DNA of 64,000 nucleotides from Sinotaia quadrata. Taxonomy: Eukaryota > Mollusca > Gastropoda > Architaenioglossa > Viviparidae. The stretch is taken from positions 25,499,201 to 25,563,200 of the forward strand of contig CM054184.1 of NCBI GenBank assembly GCA_028829895.1, in the 5' to 3' direction. Positions 1 to 14,300 of this stretch are shown here, in pieces. The translations under genes were made by a program, and so were the position numbers. The stretch's first letter is position 1. Each line of letters begins with the position of its first letter. The notes beneath the pieces are model-generated. The model saw nothing but the letters and a program-made list of their open reading frames with translations. It did not search any database and was not told the DNA's origin.

Positions 1-3000
1 GAATCTACCTTGGTTGTAGTGGTTTATAAATTAGTAAACTGAGAGATTCTGGTAAAACAAAAAGGCTGCTTCTTCCCTGTAAAATATAATCAGGGAACAA
101 AGGCTTAGTTTCCAATTTATTCATCTCTAACTCCATTCTTTCTTACATTCAAGTCTCAACTTACAGTTTCCTGCAACAGTATTTATTAGCCTGCATACAG
201 CATAATAAATACAACATATTAGTTTTTTGAATGTGTTCACTAGAAACAATGTCAAGTGTTTAGCATACTACATACAAGCATCATAGTTCACAATTTGTAG
301 AAGTAATAGTCTACTCACATAATACATCTCTATGTAAAATGCAAATATAACATAGCAGCAAAAATGCACAAAATATTTATAAGTCCATTTTCTCTCAACT
401 GATCAGTTAATTCACCATTAAGCTAACAGCTGCCTTCCTGCCACTCCAAATTCAAACTGATTAGAGAATACAATTCTTTTCAGTAGGTAAACTTTGATCT
501 CAGCCAATTGACTGGTCTCATTCTTGTAAATCTTAACCTTGGATAATAACTACTCATCCACTGAAAACTGATTTATTTTACATCAGCAAGTTTCTAGCAC
601 ATTCTCCACCTGAGTTGATTACTCCATAAATATCATCATAAGCAGTGCCCAAGGTTGGTTCACTTTGATAATTAACACTTTATACAACAATTAAGTTTAG
701 AAATAGGGATAGGCAAATTTACTCCAACACAATATCAAACAAACAGTATAAAAGTGTTAAGATTTTTCTCTTTATTAAAACTTTCTAACTGTACTTTAAT
801 AGTCATCAAGTTATAGAATCTGAAAATGAATTTACTGTTTTTCCTGACTGTAGCTAAGTGATACACAAAATTTTAACATTTTACTGATAAATTCTCAGTG
901 GTTTGAAAGCATGTACCGTGTTTTTCATGATTTTAGGTCAGGGATACAGAAAAGTTTTAATATAGTTTTAAATAAGATGTTCTTGTTAACCAGAAACTTG
1001 TAAAGAAAACTATATTGTTTCATCTTAAGCTGTGCAGTCTCATAATGTTATGGGCTGTGCAGTCTCATAATATCATCTGAATACCTACAGACAGTTTATA
1101 TTTAAAGATACTGATTAAAATATATAAGAAAACAGCACTTAAGGACGTTTATTTCTTCATTTTAAGAAGAAATTCATTTTTGCACAGTAATTACTTTTCA
1201 ATCTCACTTACATTATACATTGATATATATAAATAAATCTACATCATTAGAAAGACCAACATAACAAGAAGTAAAAATTTGTTACATATTTTATTTCCTT
1301 TTAAAGAAATCATTATTTTAATTGGAAAAAATAATACAATCACACTATTATAAGAATTGTTTTAGACATATTTTAGTGTTAGGATTTTCCTTTCCTTCAT
1401 TAGTTCCAGATGTCAGTCTGGTGTCACCTACAATGACTTAATAAGATGTAAGCAATTGAGGGGAATCAGTGGAAGGTTGATAAGGTAGAGCTAAATTTGT
1501 AAATTTAATTATAAAAATAAAAATTACTATTATTTAAAAATATTTCTATAAGCAGCATCATTTGGACATTGATTTTATTTTATTCTGAATATATATATAT
1601 ATATATAAAACAACAAAATTCCCCAGAAATACAGACCGTTCTTATGAAACAGCTAGGTAAATTATGCATTTCACTAATAACTGTATTTTAGTGCCCTCAG
1701 AACTGATAAAAAAGTAATCTTCATTATTATTTACTTTTAAAATGTTATGCTGAAGTTTTTGTATAATATATTAAGTGGTTTAAACTGTATTTAAAAAATG
1801 CTTAAGACCAGTAATGAAGATATTGTTGTCAATCAGTTTAATGACTATTTGTCCAACAATAACATCATTAATTGGTGATGTAATCTATACCATGCATATG
1901 CATTTATATATACATTTTAAAGAATAGATAAATAACAATTACAACTTTCCCTGCAAATGTCATGGCAAAATTTTTAAAAAGTGAACAACAATGTAGAAAT
2001 TTTAGTTTAGTTTTAAAAGTTGTACTTGTGTCACATGATGCATGAAAATATCTAATGGCAATCTTGCATTTCCTTGATCAATATTGTAATTTGTCAGGTA
2101 TGGATCTTATAAAAGACACTGTGAATGCTACAAATATCCATACTCCATATAACATTTAAAAACTATATTGAAGTAATAATTTTTTTTTTAAAAGTGTATT
2201 TTTACTTATTTGCTCTAGAACAATGTCATTGGGTTAATTTGACATGTCATGATACCTGATGTCTTCAGAACACAACATATTCCATTGTAGTATACCAATA
2301 ACAAGATTTTATTATTTATTTTTCATGCAAACAACATTATCTTGCCATCTTTCAATTAATTTTATTACAATGGAATATATTTTTTTAATTTGTTGATGCA
2401 AATCAAAGCACAAATACTATTGATTTAGCTTATTTCTGTGGTTGACACTTAACCTGGTATTTTTTCTCTCCAGAACAATTTGTCTTCAGATACAGTAGAA
2501 CAATTTTGAAGATCAGATCTTTACTGTATTAATAATGAATATTCTAAAATGTTTTGACAATATTACTGATTTTTACCATCAGATAAATTATGATTTAAAA
2601 ATAGTTGTTAGAATTTGCACATGTTATTATAGACTTTTGGAAGTTCTTCAAATTCATTACAAGCTTTTTTTAAAATATGTTATTAAGTTTTATGTGTACA
2701 AAGCACATAGACATAATACTTTTAAATATGTTTAATGTTTAGTTACAATTATCAATTATTTTGTCAGAAATGTTTGGGGAATCAGATGGAAAAGTAATTG
2801 GAGAGGAGAGAAATTTTAAGTGGCATTAAATTGAAACTGAATACTGGCTTTATGTAATGTTTTAATATTAAGTCACATTATTTGAACTAATATAAATGTT
2901 TGATCCAAACATATAAGTCCATAACAAATAATATTAATGTTGATATAAATGTTAAAAATAAAACTTTATTATTGCTTTTTGTCTTCAGTTTCTTATATAA

Positions 3001-4889
3001 TGCTTTGGTGCATTATTATTTTAATGGTATTGCATATTATAAACTTGGAACTGATTTTACTACAATTTATTTCACGATTAGACCATATTATATGAGTTTC
3101 ATTTGAACTATTTTAGAGAATACTCTAGTGTTTAAAGTTGCATGGATTTCAGAAAGGGTGACCAGACAACACTAGAGGGTAAACTGAAGACGTCTAGTAG
3201 CAGGATTGCAGGAGTTGATAGGATGAGAGAGGGATGGCACATTTGACAACACCCATGACATTACCCTATCAGCATTGTCACTCCATGAAATCCAACGATC
3301 TTTTCCATATTTATTTTAAAGCAATGGATATCATTAAAGATCTAAATAATGAAGATTTTTTATTACAGTTGTGCATTGTAGGATCTGAATATTCTAAAAG
3401 TTATAATATGTCAAATAATCTAAGAAAGCTCTGAGAACCAAAAGTATAGTTATTGTTTTGTAAACTCTAACAATGATAAGCTGAAAGACAAAATATCATT
3501 TTCCCTCTATTTCAATCATAAAATGTCTTGAAAAATTGGTGATGAATATTTTACTTAGCAATGATTGCTATTATACCACATGATTGCATTCATGTTGAGA
3601 TAAGAACTGTTTTCAAACTGATATAAGAATGAATGACTCATTTCTACTTAAATCCATTGTTAACATTCACTGATTTTATCAAGAGTCAGAATAAGAAATA
3701 ATAATATTATAACCAATTATATTTGTATAAAGACATTTATGACATATCAAGTGATATGCTAAGGAAATGTGTACTGCAGTAATATTTCACTATAAGCAGA
3801 AAAACTTGGTGTTACAAATTTTATATCATGTTCATAATATAATCAGAATAGTAGTGCAAGAAATGCATTCATAAAAGACAATATACACAGTTTTCTTTTT
3901 TAAAATATAAGTAATAAAACATGAATGTAAATACTAAAGCATTAAGGACATTTGTAGCACTAAACAAAAAATAAACATTTACAATTAATTATCTTTTTAC
4001 AAAATGCTATGGAAAAAATGTTTTACTGATTTATGACAATAAGTGCAAGCAAATACAAATGTGAACATTATTCATAACTTTGAGTTAATCTTGTAAGTGA
4101 TTTTATACATATATTCTGTTATGATACTCAGTACAGGTTAGCACAATGATTAAGCTTTCCACGCTTCCAGCATCTTGGCCTGTTGTGCTATTTGATTAAA
4201 CAACAGAAAGAACTCTAAAGTTTAGTTGGTACACAGATTGTGCAAGTACAAATGATCTTTCATGTCCATTTAATTAAATGCACTCATGTCCAATGTGAGT
4301 AAGACAAGAAAAGAATTTCAAAATAAGTTAAATCAAAAAAGAACACCAATGCATTATTACATTATTACTACGTTTAATGTGATAAGCCATCTGATATGAA
4401 CACCAACACATTAATATGTTATCACTGTATAATGCAATAAGCTATCTGACATGAACACCAACCAATGCATTAATATGTTCATCATTGTGAGAAACGCGAT
4501 GAATATTAATCCAAATCGAGAAAGTTTACCAAAAGCTTTTGTATTAAAAAATGTCAAAAACTTCACTTATAATCCAGTGACACTTGTTTCTTGAATTATG
4601 TGAAATATTGGGATTTTCAAAATGTACTATTTAAGATAATACAGAGTACGTTCAAAAAGACTTAAAAGTTAAAAAAGCCAGCTAAGTTTGAGACTGAATA
4701 ACTGATAAAGTCATTATAATAGCATCATTATGTTGCTTTCCATTTAGATGCAGTGAAAAATTACTTTATTACCATGTATAATAGAGAAAATGTGTTTATT
4801 TTCCTGCATGAATGAAGTCTAATTATACACTGAATACCTAAATAAGTTGTAAAATTTAAACTCTTCAAAGCATACAAAAAATAAAATGA
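1..4889. other. Downstream flank, no gene seen
   Basis: AT-rich DNA downstream of CARS1. Open frames are short and have no recognisable similarity or codon pattern. Contains a 28-bp direct duplication near 1024-1075 (GCTGTGCAGTCTCATAAT core), a TA microsatellite near 1590-1608 and a short tandem array at 4325-4490. Confidence 0.6.
4325..4490. repeat. Degenerate ~60-bp tandem repeat, about 2.5 copies
   Basis: Units share GAACACCAA, then ATTAATATGTT/ATTATTAC, then AATAAGC/GATAAGCCATCTGA. Periodicity is visible at roughly 4342, 4399 and 4452. Confidence 0.6.
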
Positions 4890-5197
4890 CATTCTATAAT
4901 TTCATCCAAAAATTTATTAACTACAATCAATTACTGCACAGGAAAACTGTTCTGATGTTAGCTAACATCATTTGCCTACTTGAAAAGAAAAAATAAATAA
5001 GACAAGAACAAAACATTTGCAAATTTAGATAGTGTCATAAAATGAGATAGCATTCATGTTAATGAGAACAAAAATGTCATCACAAATATTTATAAAGGGT
5101 ATCATTATATATTCTAGCATTAAAAAGACAATGAAAATGACGAACCATTATTCAGATAAATAAAAGAATTAAATTTAGTGAAATCAATATTGCACCA
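4890..5197 (-). other. Likely CARS1 3' UTR
   Basis: The region immediately after the CARS1 stop. On the minus strand the first canonical AATAAA is at 4913-4918, about 280 nt after the stop, so a transcript end near 4890-4900 is plausible. The region is very AT-rich, other AATAAA copies occur further on, and the true end cannot be fixed from sequence. Confidence 0.35.
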
Positions 5198-5347
5198 TTA
5201 GGCATCACCATGGACAGAAGGTTTGGGTTCTTCTTGACTCTTCAAATAGTCATTGTATTTCTTGTCTTGAGTTTCATACAATTTCATCAACTTTTTCAGT
5301 GCAGATTTAGTTAGAACTTTTCCTTCTGCATCATGTGTGGGTATGCC
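5198..5347 (-). CDS. CARS1: CARS1 terminal coding exon with stop
   Basis: 150 nt including TAA (5198-5200). Acceptor TTTCTAG. Encodes [20 protein letters not shown] and a final helix [14 protein letters not shown], ending HGDA. The GxPTHD-EGK opening and lysine-rich end match the C-terminus of animal CARS1. Confidence 0.95.
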   Translation of the reverse strand, partial: GIPTHDAEGKVLTKSALKKLMKLYETQDKKYNDYLKSQEEPKPSVHGDA

Positions 5348-8300
5348 CTAGAAAGAAAAAAACAAAAACAAAAACCAAACTGAATGTTTTTTTTTTTTAA
5401 TAATTAAGAAACTTGTTTTATTTAAAGTTTTGTCCATCATTATTCATGCATCAAGGGTGTGCCATGTCTTACAACTTTTGAATATCTCTGTGTAGGAGAG
5501 TTTTTTGTTTTGTTTAGATGACACTTTATCAAGGCAAACAGACATTTCTCACACAAAATCATACATTTGCACACATATTTATTTATTTATGAAAAATTAA
5601 AATAAAATAAAAATTATTTCAAAGTACTGAAATAAATCAATGATTTCTACAGTGAAATATATTCTTTTCATTTCATAAAAGATTTCTCAGTGAACAGTGA
5701 GTCATGAATAGATATGCTAGTCATCTTAAATCTTGAACACAATAAACCCATCCTCTAAAGTGAGGTGAATGTTATGTATTTGATTCTGTTCTATCCTTCT
5801 CTATGTTAAATCAACTTTGTGAATTAATTTGATTGAATTTTGTAATATAATATTACAAATACATACATACATATATATATATTGTTAAATTTATTTGCTC
5901 TGCTTATAGAAATTTTTATCTGAAATGAGAAATTATTCTTTCTGACAAACTTTAAATAAAAACACAATTTAATTTATACATTTATTTAGTTCTATTTCAA
6001 GATATAACGCTATATCCTATATTGTTAACCAAAAATATATTATATCATTTGTAAGTGAATTTATTTGTGCTAAAGGTAACATTTTGTTATTATGATTAAT
6101 CCACTGGTGATAGACAAGAGTTTGTTTCAATCTGAATATATGATGCATTTATTCAACTGAATGTGAGAGTTTTTAATCTTGTAACACAGAACTGAGAAAG
6201 ATTCCGAAATTTCTATTATTTAAAAGATTATTGTTTTCTTCTACAATATACACGTTTTATTTTGAACAGCAGCATATAGATCTATAAATGATAATGTAAA
6301 AGAAATAATCAAACTTGTCATTTATCAGGTGGTTAATTAGGATTAATTTTATATTAATATATATTGTTATTCATAAGTTAAATGTTATGGTTAATTTCTC
6401 TTGTATTATTTAATATTGTATGAGAATCTGAATCAGGTGTAGGTTGAGGGAAGGGAATGGAAGGATTATTTGTGATATAGAAGCAAATGCAGCATGATCA
6501 AGCAGGTGTAAATGAGAGAGTGAGACAGTATGATTGATCACTGGCCTCAAAGCTGCCCTAAGTATATCACTATAGTGCAAGTAAAAAAAGTCACTGACCT
6601 CAAGGCCACCCTACTGCATACCAATACTACAAAACTTGAAAAAAAAGAGATCACTGGCCTCAAAGGCCCTATTGTGTATCACTACTGCACAAATAAAGAA
6701 AGATTGCTAACCTCACAGCAATCCTGTTGTGTATCACTACTGCACAAATAAAGAAAGATTGCTAACCTCAAGGCAACCAACCTGTTGTGTATCACTACTG
6801 CACAAATAAAGAAAGATTGCTAACTTCAAGGCAACCCTGTTGTGTATCACTGTTGCACAAATAAAGAAAGATTGCTAACCTCAAGGCAATCCTGTTGTGT
6901 ATCACTACTGCACAAATAAAGAAAGATTGCTAACCTCAAGGCAACCTGTTGTGTATCACTACTGCACAAATAAAGAAAGATTGCTAACCTCAAGGCAACC
7001 CTGTTGTGTATCATTATAGCACTAGTAAAACAATGATAAATGACTTCAAAGACACAGCACAAGAGAGAAAAACTGCTAACCTTAAGACCACCCTAATGTA
7101 TACCACTACAATCAAGTAAACACCCACCCACACACACACGTCTGTGATATAGTGTAACTGGTTGCTATGACTTTGTCACAACTATGTTTGAGTATATAAG
7201 AACCTGCATTCATTGCTTTTCCAATATAAAATTATCTCTTTCTAGATTACCTATTAATAGTCCTAAATCTATTCTTGTGCTGTTACTCCCACTAAATATG
7301 TGAAAAAAAAGAAGTAATTATTTCCTTTTACAGTTTGGAATTAAGAAAAAAATATTTAATTCAAGTTTCTTTTTATTTATAATAATATTTTGTTGCCAAG
7401 TGTTATTTGATATAAATACTTCTGCATCTGTAACAGTATTTTTCATGGGATATCTCAGTTGTATTTTTCATACAATTTTATTTTATGAATATAACTTTGT
7501 GATCTTTCTACATTAGGCACTTATTGCTTATAATGAGCTACAGAAACTAACAATATGTTGTAGGACTCAGAATTAAGATTTGAGTTTTCTATTATTAAAT
7601 TAACATAAAGCACTGTGTGTGGACAATATGTTACAGAAAATATAGTATGTTGATGAAATCACAATTAAGATGTAAATCATCTATAGTTTGAATATATATA
7701 TATATATCAGAATACTGTTTGTTGAAAAAGTTACATAAACTAACAATATTCTATAGGACTAAGAATTAAAATTTTAGTTCTCTATTACTTAAATATTTGT
7801 ATGAACTGTTTGTTTAGATAAGGTTTTCTTAATAATAAAGATGATTTAAATTTAACTAATTATTCTAAATTAAAAGTACATGTTCAGAATTAATTAAATG
7901 TTTTCACATGATCAAGTAAATAAACCATGCATATTCACTTCCTAAATAAAGTAAAATTTTGTTTATTATTTTTCATTAAGTTTTCACCCTTCACCTAAAA
8001 AACATTTTCATTTATCTATTCTTTATTTAAAAGTGAGTTAAAAATATTGAACTGAAATAAGTTCACTGGATCTCCAGTAAATAATTAACCATAGTGAAAC
8101 AGTTGTGTGCATAACAATTGTACTGAATGAAATGCATCCAGATCATACAAATAAACGTAGGTCTTTTTAAAATGATTAAAAGAGGAGATAAAAGAGATAT
8201 AATAAAGAAAAGTAAACTGTAAAATATTAATTAGTTTATATTAATTCTATATTATTGTTATGGGAGAAAGTAACCATCTTTTTGACAGCATCGAAAAGGT

Positions 8301-11300
8301 GTTTACAAATATAAAATTTTAATGTGTAAATCAAAGTAAAAAATATTTTTGCATGCAGTCAAATCAGAAAGATTTGTGCTCATAACTATTTTATATCATA
8401 TACTTTTTATAATCTCAAAACTTCTTACTTACATGATTTCATAAATTCAACAAAAATTAAATATTCAAGTGACAACCAATATTATTAAATAAAACACAGG
8501 GAAGGAAATTTTTCTTTTGAGATTAGAAATTAAAAAACAGCTTGAAATAAAATTATAATAGAAAATAAAGTGTATCTCTCACCTTGTCATCAAATTTTGA
8601 GTACTTGTCTGTTTCATTAATAAAAAGTTCGGAGGGTGGGATCTTTTTCTGTGCTTTCTTGGCAGCCTTAAAACATAACAATGATATTAGTAAACACTTT
8701 TTTCATATTTATCAAAAGAATCTAATAAATAAATATCTAGGTAATATAACGGTAGTAATGAGAACTTTTCAGACTTAATTAAGTCAACTAATTTTTGTGA
8801 ATTTTATTCAGTGTGTTCAAAAACATATGATAATGTGTAAATTTATAATTATGACTAAAGATTTCTAGAAATCTAGTCAAAGTGAATATTCTATTAAAAT
8901 TATTGAGCAAAATAATTGTGTCTTGTCACTATAAATAATATTTATTAGTTTACCCAAGATTTACTTAACACATATGTGCATGCATGCACATCACATCTAA
9001 CACTGTAAAAATAAAAAAAGGGAGAGAAAAAGCTTTATAAAAAGTAGGAAGTAGTTTGTTGACTGACTTCCATGTCTCTGTAGTGGAAAAGTATAAGTTG
9101 CTGACAGTTATCTGCACTGTCTGGGGAACATGGATTGAAGCTGGTTTAGTAGCTCTAACTTTGCTTTAAGTTATTCACTTGCATGCTTTTATATGTGTGA
9201 ACCCCACTCCAATGAGCAGATTTAATATCACAACCTTCCAATGAACTCTACCAAACGTTTACATAGTAGACCCTTGATTAATGAATGCTTCAGTTAACAT
9301 GATTTTGAATAACAAGTTAACTCCCCCAAGGACTTTCAGTTCTATTACTCAGAACAAATTCTATTTGCAACAGTCTTACATTAAAATTATCATATTGAAA
9401 TAACAGATGAAACCAAATGTGCTCATTAATCCATTGTATCAGGAGGACCTGACATCTGGTCAGAGCTTGATGGTCAAAAAAGTAATTTTGTCATTCTTGA
9501 CCAGTAGCTATAACTAAGACTGTAATGCTAAAGTCATGCCTTGGAAGTATTTTTCAACCTGGTAAAATACAGTTCCATTTGGAGAAACAGCAGTGCCTTC
9601 CTGAGGAAAAGTGAGACATTTTTCCTCCAGCCCAGGAAACTTCAGAGCAAAAGTATTGAAGACTTCACTAAATCTGAAGGCTGACTTTTGCTAGGTGATT
9701 GCTACACATTAGAATTATGCAACTGTGCTACACTGAACTTTGCTATATCTCAATGATGTTACTCTTGTTACAATATTAGCAATGTCACTTTTGCTACACA
9801 TCAACACTGCTTAACTTCACTACTTCAGCATTGCATGGTGACTTTGCTGCTTCAAGTTTCACTTTTGCTACATGATTGCTACACTTCGTTGCCTGAACAA
9901 TACACTTTTCACTACATGAGCATTGTGCAGTTCACTACAAGAGTGCTTGTACCACTTCACTACATTTCACTATAGTGTGCTCCTAGCACGACCAGCTGCA
10001 TTCCCTTTCACTGCAGTGTCATGTTGACCATAACAGTTAGACTTGTGCACTGTATCTTGATGACCACAACAACTAGACTGGTGCATAGTATTTTGTTGAC
10101 CACAGCAGCTAGACTTGTGCAGTGTCATATCAACCATGGCAGCTAGATGAGCACTGTGTCATGTCAACCACAACAGCTAGACCTGTGCACTGTCATTTGT
10201 TTGTGATTGAATTTGTTGGAGACCTATTTTTCTTTCCAGATATCACACAGGACCTTTGTGCTCACCACACAGTCAACAGAGGTATGAGAACCATTTACTC
10301 ATTAGTCAATCATTTTTGCTCATAGTTTAGGCAATATATAATTTTAGAACATTTACAGAAAAGTGACATTTACTTTTTGACAGCATTCACTTTATTTATG
10401 ATTATAATTTACCTTGTTTATTTACATTTGGCACCTTGATTAATTTGAAGTTATAATTAAAGTTTGTTCTTTTTTGTTGTTTTGTTTGATTATTTTATTT
10501 TGGGGGGGATGAGATGCCTGTTTATATATGTATTTACTGTTGTAAGAGCTGCTTTGTGAGGGTGGAATATGTCCCTGGGGGAATGCATTTAATTACTATT
10601 GCATGTGTGAGAGTTTCTTTGGTAGATTTCCTTTGCTTTTTCCAAGTGTGTATGAAGTAGATAGATAATATATGGCAGTATTATTAATTATTAATTTACA
10701 ACACTATCATAATGGAATATGTAACAGTGTATGTACTTCAATGTCAGTAACAAATGTTGACCTACCATCAAATACATAAAACTGTATTGGTGACCTGATG
10801 AGAAATAATATTATCATATAAAATGACTGTATTAGTTGTATCACTTGTGTTGTTCAGTCTGATATGTTATAATTTTCTTTAAATTACATATATACCATAA
10901 ATATCAGTAAACAGATCAATAGTGAATCTATAACTAAACTTTAAAATATGTTGCTATGTTACTGTATACTCCTTTTGTGGGCAGCAAAGTTTATTGTGTA
11001 GGCTACTATGATGACTTTTGCAGATTAGTAAAATTCATTCTTCATTTACTTAACCAAAATGCTTTAATATTCTCTATTACTTCTGAAAAGATTTAGACAA
11101 ATGAACATTGATTTTATATATAATGACGAGCATTTGAAGTAAAAATTATCATAAATGAAAACTAAAAAGGTTGCAAGATGCTCCACTAAGATCTATGAAC
11201 TTACTATAACAATTTTAAAATAAAGATTATCTTGAAACTTTGTATGTCAGAGGATCAAGGTATAAAGTTTAAATTTGAAAAAAATTAGGTTTTTAAACTA

Positions 11301-14300
11301 TTTAGATAAATTAAAGTTGTGATGTCTACTAAACTTGATGTTAATTACATGTCTAATTTAGTACCAGTTACTTGGCAATGTACATTTTCCTGAGTCAAGA
11401 GGAAAACTGATTACACTTTGTTGAAAAGGGGAAAAAGGAAAACTGATACACTTTGCTGAAAGGGTACCTGTAAATATATTAAGGAACACCAATAGTCCAT
11501 AACAGTCTACTAGTTTGACTCAATGTAGTGATACTAGAGATATGAAAGTAAAAGTTAGACTATTTTAATTATTTTTTATGATAGACAGCAAAATTTTTTA
11601 ATATAATGACCATTGTCTAATCTACTGCTAATCCTTACAAAATGTAAATAAATTTATTAGTATCTTAAAATAAAAACAATATGGTGACTCATAAAGCAAA
11701 AATTCATCAAAGGACACTATTCTATCAGTTTTATTCATACAACTGGATATTACAAATAAAGTGGAGAGATGGTCATGGGGATGAAATCTTTAGTGTGATA
11801 CAATTTGTAATCTGATCTAAACTTATGCTTAATTACACAAGAGTATTAAGTTGTAATCATATCTAAATAATTGCTTAATTTCACTTGAGTATTAAGCTGA
11901 AAAAAAATAAATTTTGCCAGACTTTAGCAATTTCTTGTTCCTTCTTCTTGGCCTCTTTCTGCTGGCATTTCAATTCTTCTTGCTGTAAAGGAAAAGAAAA
12001 ACAAATACAATTATAAAGCAATTTTCTCTGGTGTTATTAATATCTAGCCAATTTCTTGCTGTAATGCACTTATATGGCAATTTTGTTCTTGTTATTTATT
12101 ACTATCTTTCCAGTTTCTTGCTGTAGTGGAAAAGAAAAACAAAATTATATGACAACTTTATTCTTGTTATTATTACTATCTAGCCAGTTCTCAAAATAGT
12201 CTAAGAAGGGTCCTTTAACTATTCTATTCAGCAGACACACTTTATATTCAATCTAAGGCACACCTAAAACATTTTATTTAATGGTATATGTAACAGAATA
12301 TTTTTGATGGGTAAGAAATGAACATATGAAACCCTGAAACATTTTTATAGAAAGTCTTTAAGATATGTATGCACACTTCAAACAAATCATAAAAGGATAC
12401 AGATAATACAATGACATAAAACAATTGCTATATTTATCATTATTACACAAAAGTAAATATTTTTCTTTTTAAAACCATTCTTACATAGATCTCTTGTTGT
12501 TTACCTATCTTTCTTCTTAATCATTTTTACACTATCTCTATCTCTCTCATTTATCTATCTATTTCTCGATCCTTTCTATATATCAATGCATATAATATAA
12601 AGATTATGTTGGGTTTTTTTGTTTGCTTTTTTTAAAAGGCACTATCTCCACTAATTGAACTTATATTGTAGACAAAGTGGAAAGAAAATTACTGTCTACT
12701 TTTGCACTTTATTAATCTAATGTTAATCGGTCACTGTTCAAATTTAAAAGAATCATTTTGCCCTTGAGATAGATAAATCCATATTATGCCAATGGAAAAG
12801 AGACACATATTTCCTTTTTCAATGATAATTGTTACTCTGGTAAACATAAATCTATGTTAACTATATATATAAATGACACTGGAATGCCAATTTAATCACT
12901 AGATAGCTGCCTAGGACAGCACAATTTGGGTGAAGGCTGGTGGTGGCAAAAAGCCCTCATTTAAAAGTCTATTGCTCCTGTTGCAAAAAAGAAAGTGTAA
13001 GAAGAATAGGAAAGTGTACAAGTTGTATCAACATGACTAAGACTATTTAAAAACAATTACAAGAGATGGTAATGCTTATTAAAAACTTATGCTGACAATG
13101 GGAGCAATATGAAAGGAAAAGAAATTTAGGTCCAATAAATTTTAGATATAATCCAAGAGCTTTGTTTGATTCTTTCTTGAATTTTGTTGTGAATGATGTG
13201 GCAAAGTGTTCCTTGGAGGGAACTGCCTTCTTTAATCTATGGTGTGAGGTCAATGAGTGAAACAAGATGGAAAGCCAACTTAGAGATATCTATGATGCTC
13301 TAGTCTCCAATGACACTATCATAATCATCTGGCTATAAATCACAAGTAAAAGCAAAATCCATTTCTAGTTTTAAGTATCCATCTATGAATGGAGTAAAGT
13401 TGCCCACACATGTTTATAATGTAATTAATGTATACAATAATAAGAGTGTAATATATCAAAGTAGTTAGCACTTTTTTCCCCAGGCATCTGGATTCTAAAG
13501 CTAGCATTAAGTAGGCAAGCCAAGGGCACCCACCTTTTAAACAAAGTGACAGGTGACATGGGTGGAGGATGGGGGATATCCCAGGACACATAGCAGGCAG
13601 AAAGGATTACAGACTCACTGGTCCTAGGGAATATCTTAAAACCCCAAACAACCTGGCATGACATAAGAAGGAAACAGTACCACCATGCCCCAGCAAACAC
13701 AATAACTTATATACCCTGTCAATACCCTGAGAATGCTAGTGTAGAGAAAGTATGAAGTGTAGAAATTTAGACATGAGAATTTATGTGCTGTCATTCTGGG
13801 TTTCTTTCAGAGAAGCATACATTCCTTTCATCTTGTGTTGAACTGCCAGCATCAATGCTAACTATGGCTATAGTGATCTACATTCCTCCTCCTCTGATCT
13901 ACTTTGGTACAAGGTTCCTGACAATGACTGTTCCAACTGCTGAAAACAGGGTTGTCAGAAATTGGCTATGGTGAATTCCTGTCAGGAAACAGTACATCTG
14001 GAGCTGGGCCTTGTCCCCTGGTCTTGCAAGATTCACACAGGAATTCCTGGAAGCAGTTCAGTTTGTCATGCCCAAGGATACATGTCAAAACCAGTTACGA
14101 GGACCCATATACAAAGGTAACTGGCTACATTAAAAAGGTCACATTATTAAATGTTTCTTTCTATACTTCCTCGCTCTGATTCTGTGATGAAAGGACGACT
14201 CTATTAAACTGTTAGGAACTATTAATTTAATTATTTTATTGTCATGATAAAGACTGGATAGGTTTTGGACAGTATCTAACATTTTATCTTAGTAGTTAGT

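Noticed and set aside
4138..4175. tRNA-like phrase GGTTAGCACAATGATTAAGC
   Set aside because: No B-box and no complementary acceptor stem found.
6847..7062. Minus-strand repeated peptide
   Set aside because: It is produced by the minisatellite at 6535-7110; no independent sign of coding.
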